DNA of 23,262 bases from positions 1 through 23,262 of the IMG/VR virus record IMGVR_UViG_3300037520_000475; one strand, written 5' to 3'. This document shows, one piece after another, positions 1 to 7,618 of this stretch. The stretch comes from a virus. Numbering within the stretch: the stretch's first letter is position 1; each line of letters opens with the position of its first letter. The notes under the pieces are model-generated. The model did not search any database. It was not told where the DNA came from and saw nothing but the letters and a program-made list of their open reading frames with translations. The position numbers and the translations under genes were made by a program.

Positions 1-1339
1 TTCCTGGACAAAGACCAATTACAAATGTACCAATAGCTTTAAAGTTATCTGCTAATTGATCTACTGTTGGTGGAGTAGAATAAGTTGTTGTACCAGACCA
101 GTATTCACTATAGGTTGAAGTTGGTTTTAAATATATTATCCCATTAACTAAATAGTTTCCTGCATCAGTAAAAGTAAATATACCAGTTGTATTATCAAAT
201 GTACCAAATGATAAAGGAGGTAAACAGGCATTACTAAGATAACCTCCACTTGCTGTTTTATTTATTCCATTTGATACAACAGTTGTATACTGTATAATAT
301 CTTGTCCGTTATGTATACCATTTACAAGAGCAGGATCTTTTTTTGGTATGATTGCTGAAGCAGATGAGAAATCTGAATCAATTGTACAAGTAGCACCAAA
401 AACTTCTAAGAAATCATTTGATACAGTATATGTTGTAGTTGAGCCAACTGTTGATGAAGATACTGATATACCATCACCTGCAGCAACAACAGTTGTAGAA
501 GCATTATTTGATAAATAATTATATATATCACATATTGCTACCCATATATTTTTAATTGTGTTTGCTATTGATGGGTCTGTTCCAAGGGCTACTGAATTAA
601 CCCAAGTTCCAGAATAATATGCACTGAATGTATTTACTGCAGGTAAAGCAGACAATGGCTGATCTAAATCAGTAATGCACTGAGATAATACAGCTAAATT
701 AATATCAGAAGGATTTCCTGTTGCATCTAGTAATCTACAATATCCTAATGTATCATCATTCATTAATGTTTCTACAATAACATCTAATGGTTGAGATCCT
801 GACAATATACAGTCTACTTCAAATGAAGGTAATGTATATGTAGGAAGATTATCAATTTGAGTTTGTAAAGATACTAAAGTATTATTGATTGTTGTAATGT
901 CACCCTTAATATCTGCTAGATCATCTAATATACTACAGATTTTATTAGCAATCATCTGAACATAATCTACTAATTGCATAGTAGTTGTAGTACCTTGAAT
1001 AAAACATGGAGCAACTGATACTACACAGTCAGGACATCCTGAAGATTTTTCTGGTGTAGTTGGTATTCCATTGGCTTCACAGATCTTATCAATAAGCAAT
1101 TGAATCAAACCTTTAAAGTCATCTGGAGGACATGCATTGATACCTAAACAAGTTAGATCATAATTACTAACTTTAAGTTCATCCATAATAATACATAGCT
1201 CAGTACCAAGTTTATATACAACATCTGATACAGTATCTCCCGTACACAGTTTGATGCATGGAATATCCGGTCCCTGCCAAATAACACAGTTACTTGATAT
1301 TGGGCTACATGGTCTATTATCTAAGTTTAAAGGTTTCAT
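1..1339 (-). CDS. Tail fibre / appendage protein, C-terminus cut by window edge
   Basis: The reading frame is open from an ATG at 1337-1339 to the left edge, giving 446 residues starting MKPLNLDNRPCSPISSN. The N-terminal 120 residues contain many cysteines, including a GCPDC motif near residue 101. Residues about 130-165 look like a coiled coil (DDLADIKGDITTINNTL). Residues 285-310 (AAGDGISVSSS, TTTYTVSN) resemble the beta-strand linkers common in phage fibres. Residues about 377-446 (FGTFDNTTGIFTF, then DAGNYLVNG, then AIGTFVIG) resemble the start of a C1q/TNF-like jelly roll. A host-contacting fibre or baseplate role is inferred from these features and from its place at the end of the late operon after the cysteine-rich protein. 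The exact role and the missing C-terminus are unknown. Confidence 0.7.
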   Translation of the reverse strand, partial: MKPLNLDNRPCSPISSNCVIWQGPDIPCIKLCTGDTVSDVVYKLGTELCIIMDELKVSNYDLTCLGINACPPDDFKGLIQLLIDKICEANGIPTTPEKSSGCPDCVVSVAPCFIQGTTTTMQLVDYVQMIANKICSILDDLADIKGDITTINNTLVSLQTQIDNLPTYTLPSFEVDCILSGSQPLDVIVETLMNDDTLGYCRLLDATGNPSDINLAVLSQCITDLDQPLSALPAVNTFSAYYSGTWVNSVALGTDPSIANTIKNIWVAICDIYNYLSNNASTTVVAAGDGISVSSSTVGSTTTYTVSNDFLEVFGATCTIDSDFSSASAIIPKKDPALVNGIHNGQDIIQYTTVVSNGINKTASGGYLSNACLPPLSFGTFDNTTGIFTFTDAGNYLVNGIIYLKPTSTYSEYWSGTTTYSTPPTVDQLADNFKAIGTFVIGLCPG

Positions 1340-1363
1340 ATATCTATAATATAATAATTATTA

Positions 1364-4021
1364 TTAAGAATTGCAAGTTTTAAGAGTTGTATTACATCCG
1401 CAACCACAATTACTTATTGGTTGATTACAACATGATGTTGTGGGTTTGCAGATATAGTTAGGGTCTCTTAGAGCATCCAAATCTATTAATTCTTTTTTAA
1501 CTAACCATTTTTCTTCATCCTCCGGGCAGCAATTACTGATACCATATCTTAGTCTCATTACTTGCTTGTAATAGATCTCTGATGACTTACATGTAATCTT
1601 TTCATATTTTTCTATGTCACATGTAGGAGTTGAATATCCTGGTTTTACTTTTCTTTTTGGTAACTTTTCTACCGGACATTGATTGTTAACACAATCTCCA
1701 AAGTATTCAATATAAACTGACTTAGCTTCTTCATCACTAAGTACCCAATTGAATAAACATACTTTGTCACTTATTTCATTTACAGCAAGAGTAATTGTCT
1801 GTTCTTGTGCTAAACAGTCTATATAAGTAAACTGTTTTTCAGTAGAAAACTGATTAGTTAATCTGCTGCATAAACATGGTTTATCTAATAAACAATCTAT
1901 ACATTCTGCATATTCTATATCTAAAGTAACTATGCCAACATTTTCAATTAATCTTGTTTCTTCTACTTCCCAACAGGTATCACAATTTGTGATCTTGATT
2001 ACTTTACCAACCTGATCTGTTAAATCAGTATAAGTGTAAATTGGATTTTCAACTCCTTGACAGTCAGTAAGTTTGTAGTAAGTTCTACTACATGCTAAAC
2101 AACTGTCAAATCTGTAGTCAATAACAATAGGTTGAACATTTGGAGGTTGATAATTAATCTCTTCTACTATCCAACAGTCTCCACATTCTAATTGTACTAC
2201 TTTACCTACATAACCAGAAAAGTCTTCTGTACTATATTTAATCTGTAATGGATTATCACAGTTAGTAAATTTGTATGCTACAATAGGTAAACAACTAATA
2301 CAATCACTAGCAGTTTTTAATACAGATACGTTTACCGCACAATCACATTGAACAGGACACTTATTTACTGATAATACATAAACTGCTTGATCAGTAGTCC
2401 AATCAGCACTATCTGAAATAGGACAATCTACATCTAATAAACATTCTGCTTGAGTTTCACCTGCATCTTCACCGTAACCCCCTATTGATAAAACCCAAAT
2501 GTTATTAATAGAATCCCACCATATATAAAAATCAACAGGTAGTATGTCTTCTCCTAGTATTTCATATACATTTCTTTCATTATATGTTGCAACTTTATTT
2601 GCTTGAAATGAATTAGTACCACCTTCTGTTAAAATCTCAACTATAAGACAATCACAATTTCCAGATATATCAATTGACCAGCAACCTTCATATCCCATTA
2701 GAGTTACAACTTTATTATTTACATAATAATCAGTAAGTACTTCTGAGTTTGATACAGTTATAGTTTCAGTACTTTGGCAGTTTGTTAAGTCATAACATAC
2801 TTTAGGACATTCCTCATCTATACATAATCCAAAGGTAAATACAGAACCTTCAGTACCACCTGTAACTATCGGAGGAATATAAGAACAAAACTTACTATTA
2901 CCAACTACAGTAACTAATTCTAGATCTGCATTAACATAAGATATTGAAGATGGATTACCTGTTACTGTATAACAGTTTAAAGCACATTGACATGGTACTT
3001 CTAAATTTAATACAACTGATACAGCATCTGGACAATTAGATGATATATTCTTGGTAACAAAATAACATCCTTCATAATTAAGTACAGATACAAATTGATC
3101 TACATAACTTTCTAAATCAGTATCTGTTACTATTAGAACAACTCCGGGTGTACAAGAATATAATGTATAACAGTTACATGATTGACATGCTGTACAAGTA
3201 GGAACTGTTGTTACTTCACCCATAAACTTAATCCACTCATAAATAACATTTGTAGGAGCTGGTGCAGGTACATTAGTTATATTAAAACAACCAACTACAG
3301 GTATTCCGGCTTCATTAAGAATTTCAGTTATTATAAGATCTTCTAAATCTAATGGGCATACTCCTGGTTCACACTCATTATCATATTCAATATATATTAT
3401 GTCACCGTCTATTTTATAAGGTTCATTTGAACAACAATCATTCAAAGTATAATAAGCTGGAGGACATACAGGACATAACTCTGGATTATTACAATTTACT
3501 GTAGGTCCATATATATCATTATCTGCCACAGCTTCTGGTAATAATGGATACGATACATTATTACCACTAATCTGATAAACTGTATAACATGCTCCAGGTT
3601 GTAATGATCCACCACTACCTGGAAATGATGCATCTCCTATATACTGAAATACAGCAGGTAAATTAACATCATCAAATATATTCTTTGGACCAGGGGTTCT
3701 TAGAAATTTAATTGAAGGTCCAGCACAACATGGTGCAAACTCATAAGCTATTGGATCACATACATCACAAATTTCACTTGCACAATTACCATCAATTATG
3801 CCAATTCCTGGTTCTGGTATTTCTGGTAATCCTAATACATAACTAATCTGACCTGTTAACTGTGTTACTGTATAACATTGATCATTAATTAAACCTTCTG
3901 TGTTAGGACCATCATACACATACGTTCCATCATAACCACCAAAATCTAAAGGAACTTGAAAGTCTAAAGTCTGTGTTTGGTTACAACATGGAATTAATCT
4001 AAGATAAGGTCCTACTGACAT
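1364..4021 (-). CDS. Large cysteine-rich repeat appendage protein (885 aa)
   Basis: This 885-residue protein has about 69 cysteines, close to 8%. It is built from roughly eight or nine diverged units of about 50-100 residues. A unit typically opens with a Y-x-L/F-x-x-C motif (YKFTNC, YKLTDC, YDLTNC, YTLYSC), continues through a V-G-K-V core and a C-x2-C-W segment (CGDCW, CDTCW), and ends in C-x2-C (CLAC, CIDC, CDVC, CPVC). One internal segment, FYIWWDSINNIWVLSIGGYG, looks like a separate beta module. The last 165 residues form a different cysteine-rich domain ending CGCGC. No signal peptide or membrane segment is visible. It lies between a zinc-ribbon gene and a fibre-like gene, so a tail appendage role is likely but inferred. 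The cysteines could bind metal or form disulfides after lysis. Confidence 0.75.
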   Translation of the reverse strand: MSVGPYLRLIPCCNQTQTLDFQVPLDFGGYDGTYVYDGPNTEGLINDQCYTVTQLTGQISYVLGLPEIPEPGIGIIDGNCASEICDVCDPIAYEFAPCCAGPSIKFLRTPGPKNIFDDVNLPAVFQYIGDASFPGSGGSLQPGACYTVYQISGNNVSYPLLPEAVADNDIYGPTVNCNNPELCPVCPPAYYTLNDCCSNEPYKIDGDIIYIEYDNECEPGVCPLDLEDLIITEILNEAGIPVVGCFNITNVPAPAPTNVIYEWIKFMGEVTTVPTCTACQSCNCYTLYSCTPGVVLIVTDTDLESYVDQFVSVLNYEGCYFVTKNISSNCPDAVSVVLNLEVPCQCALNCYTVTGNPSSISYVNADLELVTVVGNSKFCSYIPPIVTGGTEGSVFTFGLCIDEECPKVCYDLTNCQSTETITVSNSEVLTDYYVNNKVVTLMGYEGCWSIDISGNCDCLIVEILTEGGTNSFQANKVATYNERNVYEILGEDILPVDFYIWWDSINNIWVLSIGGYGEDAGETQAECLLDVDCPISDSADWTTDQAVYVLSVNKCPVQCDCAVNVSVLKTASDCISCLPIVAYKFTNCDNPLQIKYSTEDFSGYVGKVVQLECGDCWIVEEINYQPPNVQPIVIDYRFDSCLACSRTYYKLTDCQGVENPIYTYTDLTDQVGKVIKITNCDTCWEVEETRLIENVGIVTLDIEYAECIDCLLDKPCLCSRLTNQFSTEKQFTYIDCLAQEQTITLAVNEISDKVCLFNWVLSDEEAKSVYIEYFGDCVNNQCPVEKLPKRKVKPGYSTPTCDIEKYEKITCKSSEIYYKQVMRLRYGISNCCPEDEEKWLVKKELIDLDALRDPNYICKPTTSCCNQPISNCGCGCNTTLKTCNS

Positions 4022-4027
4022 TGCTTA

Positions 4028-4240
4028 TTATTTTGTAAATTTATTTAAATTCTTATACCTATCAGGTCCCCAAACAGCACTATGCTTAGCTGTAGGTATT
4101 GGTGTTTCTTTTTTTATTGTTGGTTTTGGTGTACTTTGTATTTTATTAATACAGTTACTACATGCACTTCTTCCATCTGATGTTGTTCTTTTCTGACATC
4201 CACAAGTAAGTGTTGCTCCGCAGTTTGCACATTTTGCCAT
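4028..4240 (-). CDS. Small zinc-ribbon-like protein (70 aa)
   Basis: The N-terminal half carries C4-x2-C7, C13-x-C15 and C27-x2-C30, a spacing expected of a small zinc-binding ribbon. The C-terminal half is basic, proline- and threonine-rich and looks disordered. I recall near-identical short proteins in uncultured phages, always beside virion genes, but know no function. The start is favoured by the leader AAAAACCAACA placed four bases before the ATG, the same arrangement as at two other genes here. It begins 21 bases after the 180-aa gene ends and stops 6 bases before the 885-aa gene starts. It may act in assembly of the neighbouring cysteine-rich protein, which is a guess from position. 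Confidence 0.75.
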   Translation of the reverse strand: MAKCANCGATLTCGCQKRTTSDGRSACSNCINKIQSTPKPTIKKETPIPTAKHSAVWGPDRYKNLNKFTK

Positions 4241-4261
4241 AATCTGTTGGTTTTTAGTTGT

Positions 4262-4804
4262 TTAACAATGTGTACAAGTCATTTTGTTAAGAAGCTTCAT
4301 AGCATAGTTATATAAACTCATACCTTTTTGAGGCTCATGACAAAATTCAACTTTTCCTTTTGCAGCTTGAAGATACATATAAATCAATCTCAGTTCCTCA
4401 AGTCTTTGTTTTATTTTGAATGGAGGATCACAAGCATTAGCATCTACATCACATAATACATTGTAGTACTTATTTAATGCTTGAGTAATTCTCATATGGT
4501 TATATTCTACATACACTGTTTCATTAGGAGATACACTGTACTTAATAATGTATACACCATCTGGTATATCTACAGTTACTGTTCCACAATCTGTTGTCTG
4601 TAATCCTAGATCACATGCAGTTATTGTTTCTACAAAATCCTGTGTAGTATCTAGTTGTACAGAATATCCAAATCCAGGCACTGTAATATTTAGTGTAGGA
4701 CATGTTACCGGAATCAATGTAGAATAAACACTTGTATCAAATATCTTTAAGATACATGAGTTCATTACAGTTGGAACCTCTAAACTTAGTATATGATTAG
4801 CCAT
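4262..4804 (-). CDS. Conserved phage structural-type protein (180 aa)
   Basis: The N-terminal 105 residues look like a beta-sandwich (LNITVPGFGYSVQLD, then VDIPDGVYIIKYSVSP, then ETVYVEYNH). The C-terminal 75 residues are helical (KIKQRLEELRLIYMYLQAAKG) and end in CTHC. I recall close relatives in many uncultured phages next to tail and appendage genes but no characterised function. The gene starts 15 bases past the terminator hairpin of the 508-aa gene, so it is expressed either by read-through or from a promoter I could not find. The cysteines (MNSC, TCP, ACDLG, CDVDANACD) continue the cysteine-rich theme of the following genes. A virion or tail-assembly role is inferred from context only. 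Confidence 0.7.
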   Translation of the reverse strand: MANHILSLEVPTVMNSCILKIFDTSVYSTLIPVTCPTLNITVPGFGYSVQLDTTQDFVETITACDLGLQTTDCGTVTVDIPDGVYIIKYSVSPNETVYVEYNHMRITQALNKYYNVLCDVDANACDPPFKIKQRLEELRLIYMYLQAAKGKVEFCHEPQKGMSLYNYAMKLLNKMTCTHC

Positions 4805-4819
4805 AGTGAAATAATAAAA

Positions 4820-4850
4820 AAGGGGAGGAGTATGAAACTCAGCTCCCCTT
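4820..4850 (-). terminator. Rho-independent terminator after the 508-aa gene
   Basis: Read on the minus strand, the arm AAGGGGAG (4843-4850) pairs with CTCCCCTT (4820-4827). A 2-base bulge follows, then a further GAGT/ACTC stem and a 5-base loop. A T-rich tract (TTTTTATTATTT) follows on the transcript. The hairpin lies directly after the stop of the 508-aa gene and is one of the strongest in the window. Confidence 0.9.
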
Positions 4851-4871
4851 ATGTGTTTTTAATCTATAAGA

Positions 4872-6398
4872 TTATGCAGGTACGTAAGTCATTCCTGGGT
4901 AGTAGTATGTAGGTGCACCACAATCTGTGACACAGCTTTCAATTTCAAGACCTTCACATGAAATACCACAGTTGTCTAACCACTTGTTAACAAACTCTTG
5001 GAAAGCAACTTCTATACCATCAGTAATGATTTCTAACAAGTATTGATCATTATCAAATGTACTAGTTGGGTTGTTGAAACGTGGAACATTATGCAACAAG
5101 TAATATCTTGTGTACAAGCTGTTACGGTTGATGTAGTTAAACACACTGTATCCTTGAGTAATCTCACGAATCCTGAAGTCACTGTGGAAGAAGTTTTGTC
5201 TGTATTGCTCAGATAAAATTACATCACGTGCTACTGACTCACCAAGACCCATTGCTTGTCTTCCTTGACATTCTGTGATAACACATACTCCGTCAAATGC
5301 ACAAGGATCACCATTAAGATCTACTTCAGAAGCATAGATTCTAACTGGCTCAACTTCATAGAAGTCAGTCAATTGGAATGTACAGTTACCAAATTTAGTA
5401 TCTACATAAGCTCCGTTAAGAACTAAACCGGCACATTCACCATCTAAATATCCTGGAGATACATAATGATCCCAAGTATCAACTCCGTATGCAGCTAAGA
5501 AAGCAGCATCTGTTCCTGGTGCGTACCAAGGAGTTCCTGATTGGTCAATAAGAATTGGTAACAAGAATGGAGAGATAACTGGATATCTTACAATTGCCTC
5601 AGCCCATTGTTTAAAGATTAAAGTTGAATCAATTTCTACTGGAGCAATTGATCCTTCTGGACAACATCCACCATATGCAGAAGCAATGATATAAGAGTTG
5701 TGGTTAAGTAATCTTAATGCAGGAGAACCTTTAACATCAACACGTAATGTATATGTTTCACCACAATAGAATTTTTTACAACAGTTAGCACCAACACCAG
5801 CAGTTACTTCAAAATCAGGTTGGTCAGCTCCATCTCCTGGTAAATCTACACATGGAGAAACTAAATCACCTGTAACAAATCCTGATCCACCGTTTACTAA
5901 CTCTACAAATGTTACTTCACCGTCTAATACAGTAATGTTAGCATATGCAGGTTCTGAACCAGCACCACATAATTCAACATCTGAATAAACACCATCAGTT
6001 AAACCGCTACCAGCGACATTGATTACCAATGATAAAGCAACATCATCTGTGTAAGCTGTATTACCTAAATGAACAATCTCATTTTGTGGAGTACAAGGAT
6101 CTACACGGTAGAACTTGCTAACATACTTAGGGTTGATTGTTTTAGACTTGTTAGACTCTTTGTACCCTCCGTGGAAAGGTCCAATTTTGTCATTGTCATA
6201 AATAGAACCAGCTGCCAAGATTAATGGACAACAATTGTCTGGAGCATCTCTTTGTAAAGTCCAAGTTTTTGGATCTACAAATGCAAACTTACCACCTAGT
6301 AAAATGTTACCTGGTGTACCCAATTTGCCGTTAAGTGTATCAACAAAACCTTCAGTTCCCACAAAGGTCTTTTGAAAAGCATGATTAAAATAAGCCAT
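4872..6398 (-). CDS. Major virion protein, probably tail or second head protein (508 aa)
   Basis: The protein has no recognisable enzymatic motif. Residues 1-116 contain well-formed segments (LLGGKFAFVDPKTW, IGPFHGGYKES, NPKYVSKFYRVDPC) that I recall as conserved in uncultured Bacteroidota-type phages. Residues about 117-203 form an inserted beta module with the pattern G-S-G-L-T-D-G-V-Y, then ANITV, then VNGGSGFVTGD, a type of display module common in phage virion proteins. Residues 215-240 (LRVDVKGSPALRLLNHNSY) resume the core. The gene has its own upstream spacer and a strong terminator directly downstream. It is the only gene besides the capsid gene followed by a GC-rich terminator, which suggests high expression. 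A major tail (tube or sheath) protein is my best guess, with a second capsid or decoration protein as the alternative. Confidence 0.75.
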   Translation of the reverse strand: MAYFNHAFQKTFVGTEGFVDTLNGKLGTPGNILLGGKFAFVDPKTWTLQRDAPDNCCPLILAAGSIYDNDKIGPFHGGYKESNKSKTINPKYVSKFYRVDPCTPQNEIVHLGNTAYTDDVALSLVINVAGSGLTDGVYSDVELCGAGSEPAYANITVLDGEVTFVELVNGGSGFVTGDLVSPCVDLPGDGADQPDFEVTAGVGANCCKKFYCGETYTLRVDVKGSPALRLLNHNSYIIASAYGGCCPEGSIAPVEIDSTLIFKQWAEAIVRYPVISPFLLPILIDQSGTPWYAPGTDAAFLAAYGVDTWDHYVSPGYLDGECAGLVLNGAYVDTKFGNCTFQLTDFYEVEPVRIYASEVDLNGDPCAFDGVCVITECQGRQAMGLGESVARDVILSEQYRQNFFHSDFRIREITQGYSVFNYINRNSLYTRYYLLHNVPRFNNPTSTFDNDQYLLEIITDGIEVAFQEFVNKWLDNCGISCEGLEIESCVTDCGAPTYYYPGMTYVPA

Positions 6399-6426
6399 TG
6401 TTTTTTGTTTTAATTAATAAATATAT

Positions 6427-6439
6427 AGTATAATATACT
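6427..6439 (-). promoter_or_regulatory. Inverted repeat with promoter-like GTATATT upstream of the 508-aa gene
   Basis: The minus strand reads AGTATATTATACT, two 6-base arms around one central base. It starts 28 bases before the ATG of the 508-aa gene. The segment CTTTTAGTATATT resembles the elements before the scaffold gene and the 101-aa gene. It could be a late promoter or operator, but AT-rich palindromes arise easily by chance. Confidence 0.3.
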
Positions 6440-6441
6440 AA

Positions 6442-6456
6442 AAGTTTTTTAAACTT
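6442..6456 (-). terminator. Weak AT hairpin after the Dps-like gene
   Basis: AAGTTT and AAACTT form a 6-base stem around a 3-base loop just after the Dps-like gene ends, followed only by TTAG-type sequence. The stem is almost entirely A-T, so termination would be weak at best. Confidence 0.25.
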
Positions 6457-6461
6457 CCAAA

Positions 6462-6914
6462 TTATTTTAAGAAAAGTAATTTATACTTAGCAGAATTAAT
6501 AGAATCTTTAAGAGTATCTAAAGAGTTTACAATTTCTGAGTAAGGCATTTTAGCTTGTAAACCATTTACCATTTCATATATGTCTCTTAAATAACTTAAA
6601 CCATCTTCTACTGTATTAAGTGTTTTTGGAGCTACTTCTTTATAATCAAGGATTTTTTCTGCTGCTCCTTGATAGCCTTCAATAAGTGTATCGGCATGTC
6701 CAGGTAATGCATCATATAACTTATTAAGAGCTTTATGTGCTGCATATGCACCGGATCCTTTTATTTTTAAATGAAGCTTGTGAAAACTTGCTGCAGCATT
6801 CATAAGTTCTGTAGCACATGCTGCTGTCATAGTATCTACTGAAGCTCCTGCAGGAGTCCTTGAGTATGAAGCACTAGTTGCAGTATCTCTTTTTAACATT
6901 CTAGGTTTTTCCAT
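6462..6914 (-). CDS. Dps/ferritin-like protein (150 aa)
   Basis: Residues about 35-150 form a helical domain with H48, H60, D75 and E79, at intervals of 12, 15 and 4. These are the intervals of the ferroxidase ligands of Dps proteins (E. coli H51, H63, D78, E82). The context also fits: KLHLKIKGSGAYAAHKAL resembles the end of helix A and start of helix B, and HADTLIEGYQG the D-x3-E segment. The position of the extra Dps aspartate (H+4) is N64 here. The N-terminal 30 residues are basic and look disordered, like the DNA-binding tails of some Dps proteins. I recall a phage DUF of this type, possibly DUF5856. It would form an iron-oxidising or DNA-binding oligomer and, being inside the late operon, may be a virion component. 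The fold is inferred from motif spacing, not alignment. Confidence 0.7.
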   Translation of the reverse strand: MEKPRMLKRDTATSASYSRTPAGASVDTMTAACATELMNAAASFHKLHLKIKGSGAYAAHKALNKLYDALPGHADTLIEGYQGAAEKILDYKEVAPKTLNTVEDGLSYLRDIYEMVNGLQAKMPYSEIVNSLDTLKDSINSAKYKLLFLK

Positions 6915-6919
6915 TATTA

Positions 6920-7618
6920 TTAGTTATTACGTTCAGCTCCTTCAGATCCTCTAGAGAATTGGTTTCCTGACTCAATATCTCCAGCTATAATACTTGCAGC
7001 TTCATCTATTATTAATTCAATTATGTCATCTTTAAACTCAGATGGTACATTAACAACTGATGCTGTATTGGTATAAGGATCAACACATCCTTGCACTTGT
7101 ATTTTAACAGGTTGTCTGTAATATATCAAGTCTAACTGTTGAACATTGAATACACCATCTGTATATACATTAACATTATTACCTTTAAGAGTAGCAAATG
7201 TTTCTGCCCAGTCAAAGTTAGGTTGCTTAGCTTTATCTCTCAGAAGTAGATTAAGATTTCCTTCTTCTGCCAAGTAAACAGTCATTCTTCTTTTATCACA
7301 ACAATCTTTCTGAGCAAACACATCTACTCTTTTCCATTGTAAGTAATCTTCTGGAAGGGTGCCTTTAAAATAATACTCTTTATCTACAGTAGGTAAAGTC
7401 TCTGTAACAAGTAATACTTGTAAGTCATCCTTTCTTCTAGTAGATTGTTCATCACCTTCTCTTACTTGGTTAATACCATGCAGCTGTCTTCTGGCCCATT
7501 CTACCTGAGCTTTATTAAAAGCTTCTACCACAACCCAACACTCAATATTATCATAATCTTGAGAATCTAATTTATTAATTCTTTCTTTTATTTTAATTAT
7601 TATTGTTGAGTTAAGCAT
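6920..7618 (-). CDS. Conserved virion protein, possible head-tail connector (232 aa)
   Basis: The start MLNSTIIIKIKERINKLD is helical and followed by VVEAFNKAQVEWARRQLHG, then a mixed region (LPEDYLQWKRVDVFAQKDCC, RRMTVYLAEEGN, LDLIYYRQPVKIQVQG). A C-terminal helix (SEFKDDIIELIIDEAASIIAGDIES) ends it. Head-tail adaptors often pair an N-terminal helix with a C-terminal helix ending in an acidic or hydrophobic tail. Together with its place after the head genes this suggests a connector or neck role, which is inference only. Its ATG overlaps the stop of the homing endonuclease by 8 bases (ATGCTTAA), and its first 12 codons are mirrored at the start of that endonuclease. Before the insertion it would have started 3 bases after the 107-aa gene. 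Confidence 0.7.
   Translation of the reverse strand: MLNSTIIIKIKERINKLDSQDYDNIECWVVVEAFNKAQVEWARRQLHGINQVREGDEQSTRRKDDLQVLLVTETLPTVDKEYYFKGTLPEDYLQWKRVDVFAQKDCCDKRRMTVYLAEEGNLNLLLRDKAKQPNFDWAETFATLKGNNVNVYTDGVFNVQQLDLIYYRQPVKIQVQGCVDPYTNTASVVNVPSEFKDDIIELIIDEAASIIAGDIESGNQFSRGSEGAERNN
7610..7618 (-). repeat. Direct repeat ATGCTTAAC, downstream copy
   Basis: This exact 9-base copy of the sequence at 8073-8081 marks the right-hand (in transcription) junction of the endonuclease insertion. It contains the start codon of the connector-like gene and the stop codon (TAA) of the endonuclease. Confidence 0.8.

Noticed and set aside
1364-4021. Metallothionein-like reading of the cysteine-rich protein
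   Set aside because: Cysteines lie in beta-rich units of 50-100 residues and do not form the dense C-x-C clusters of metallothioneins.
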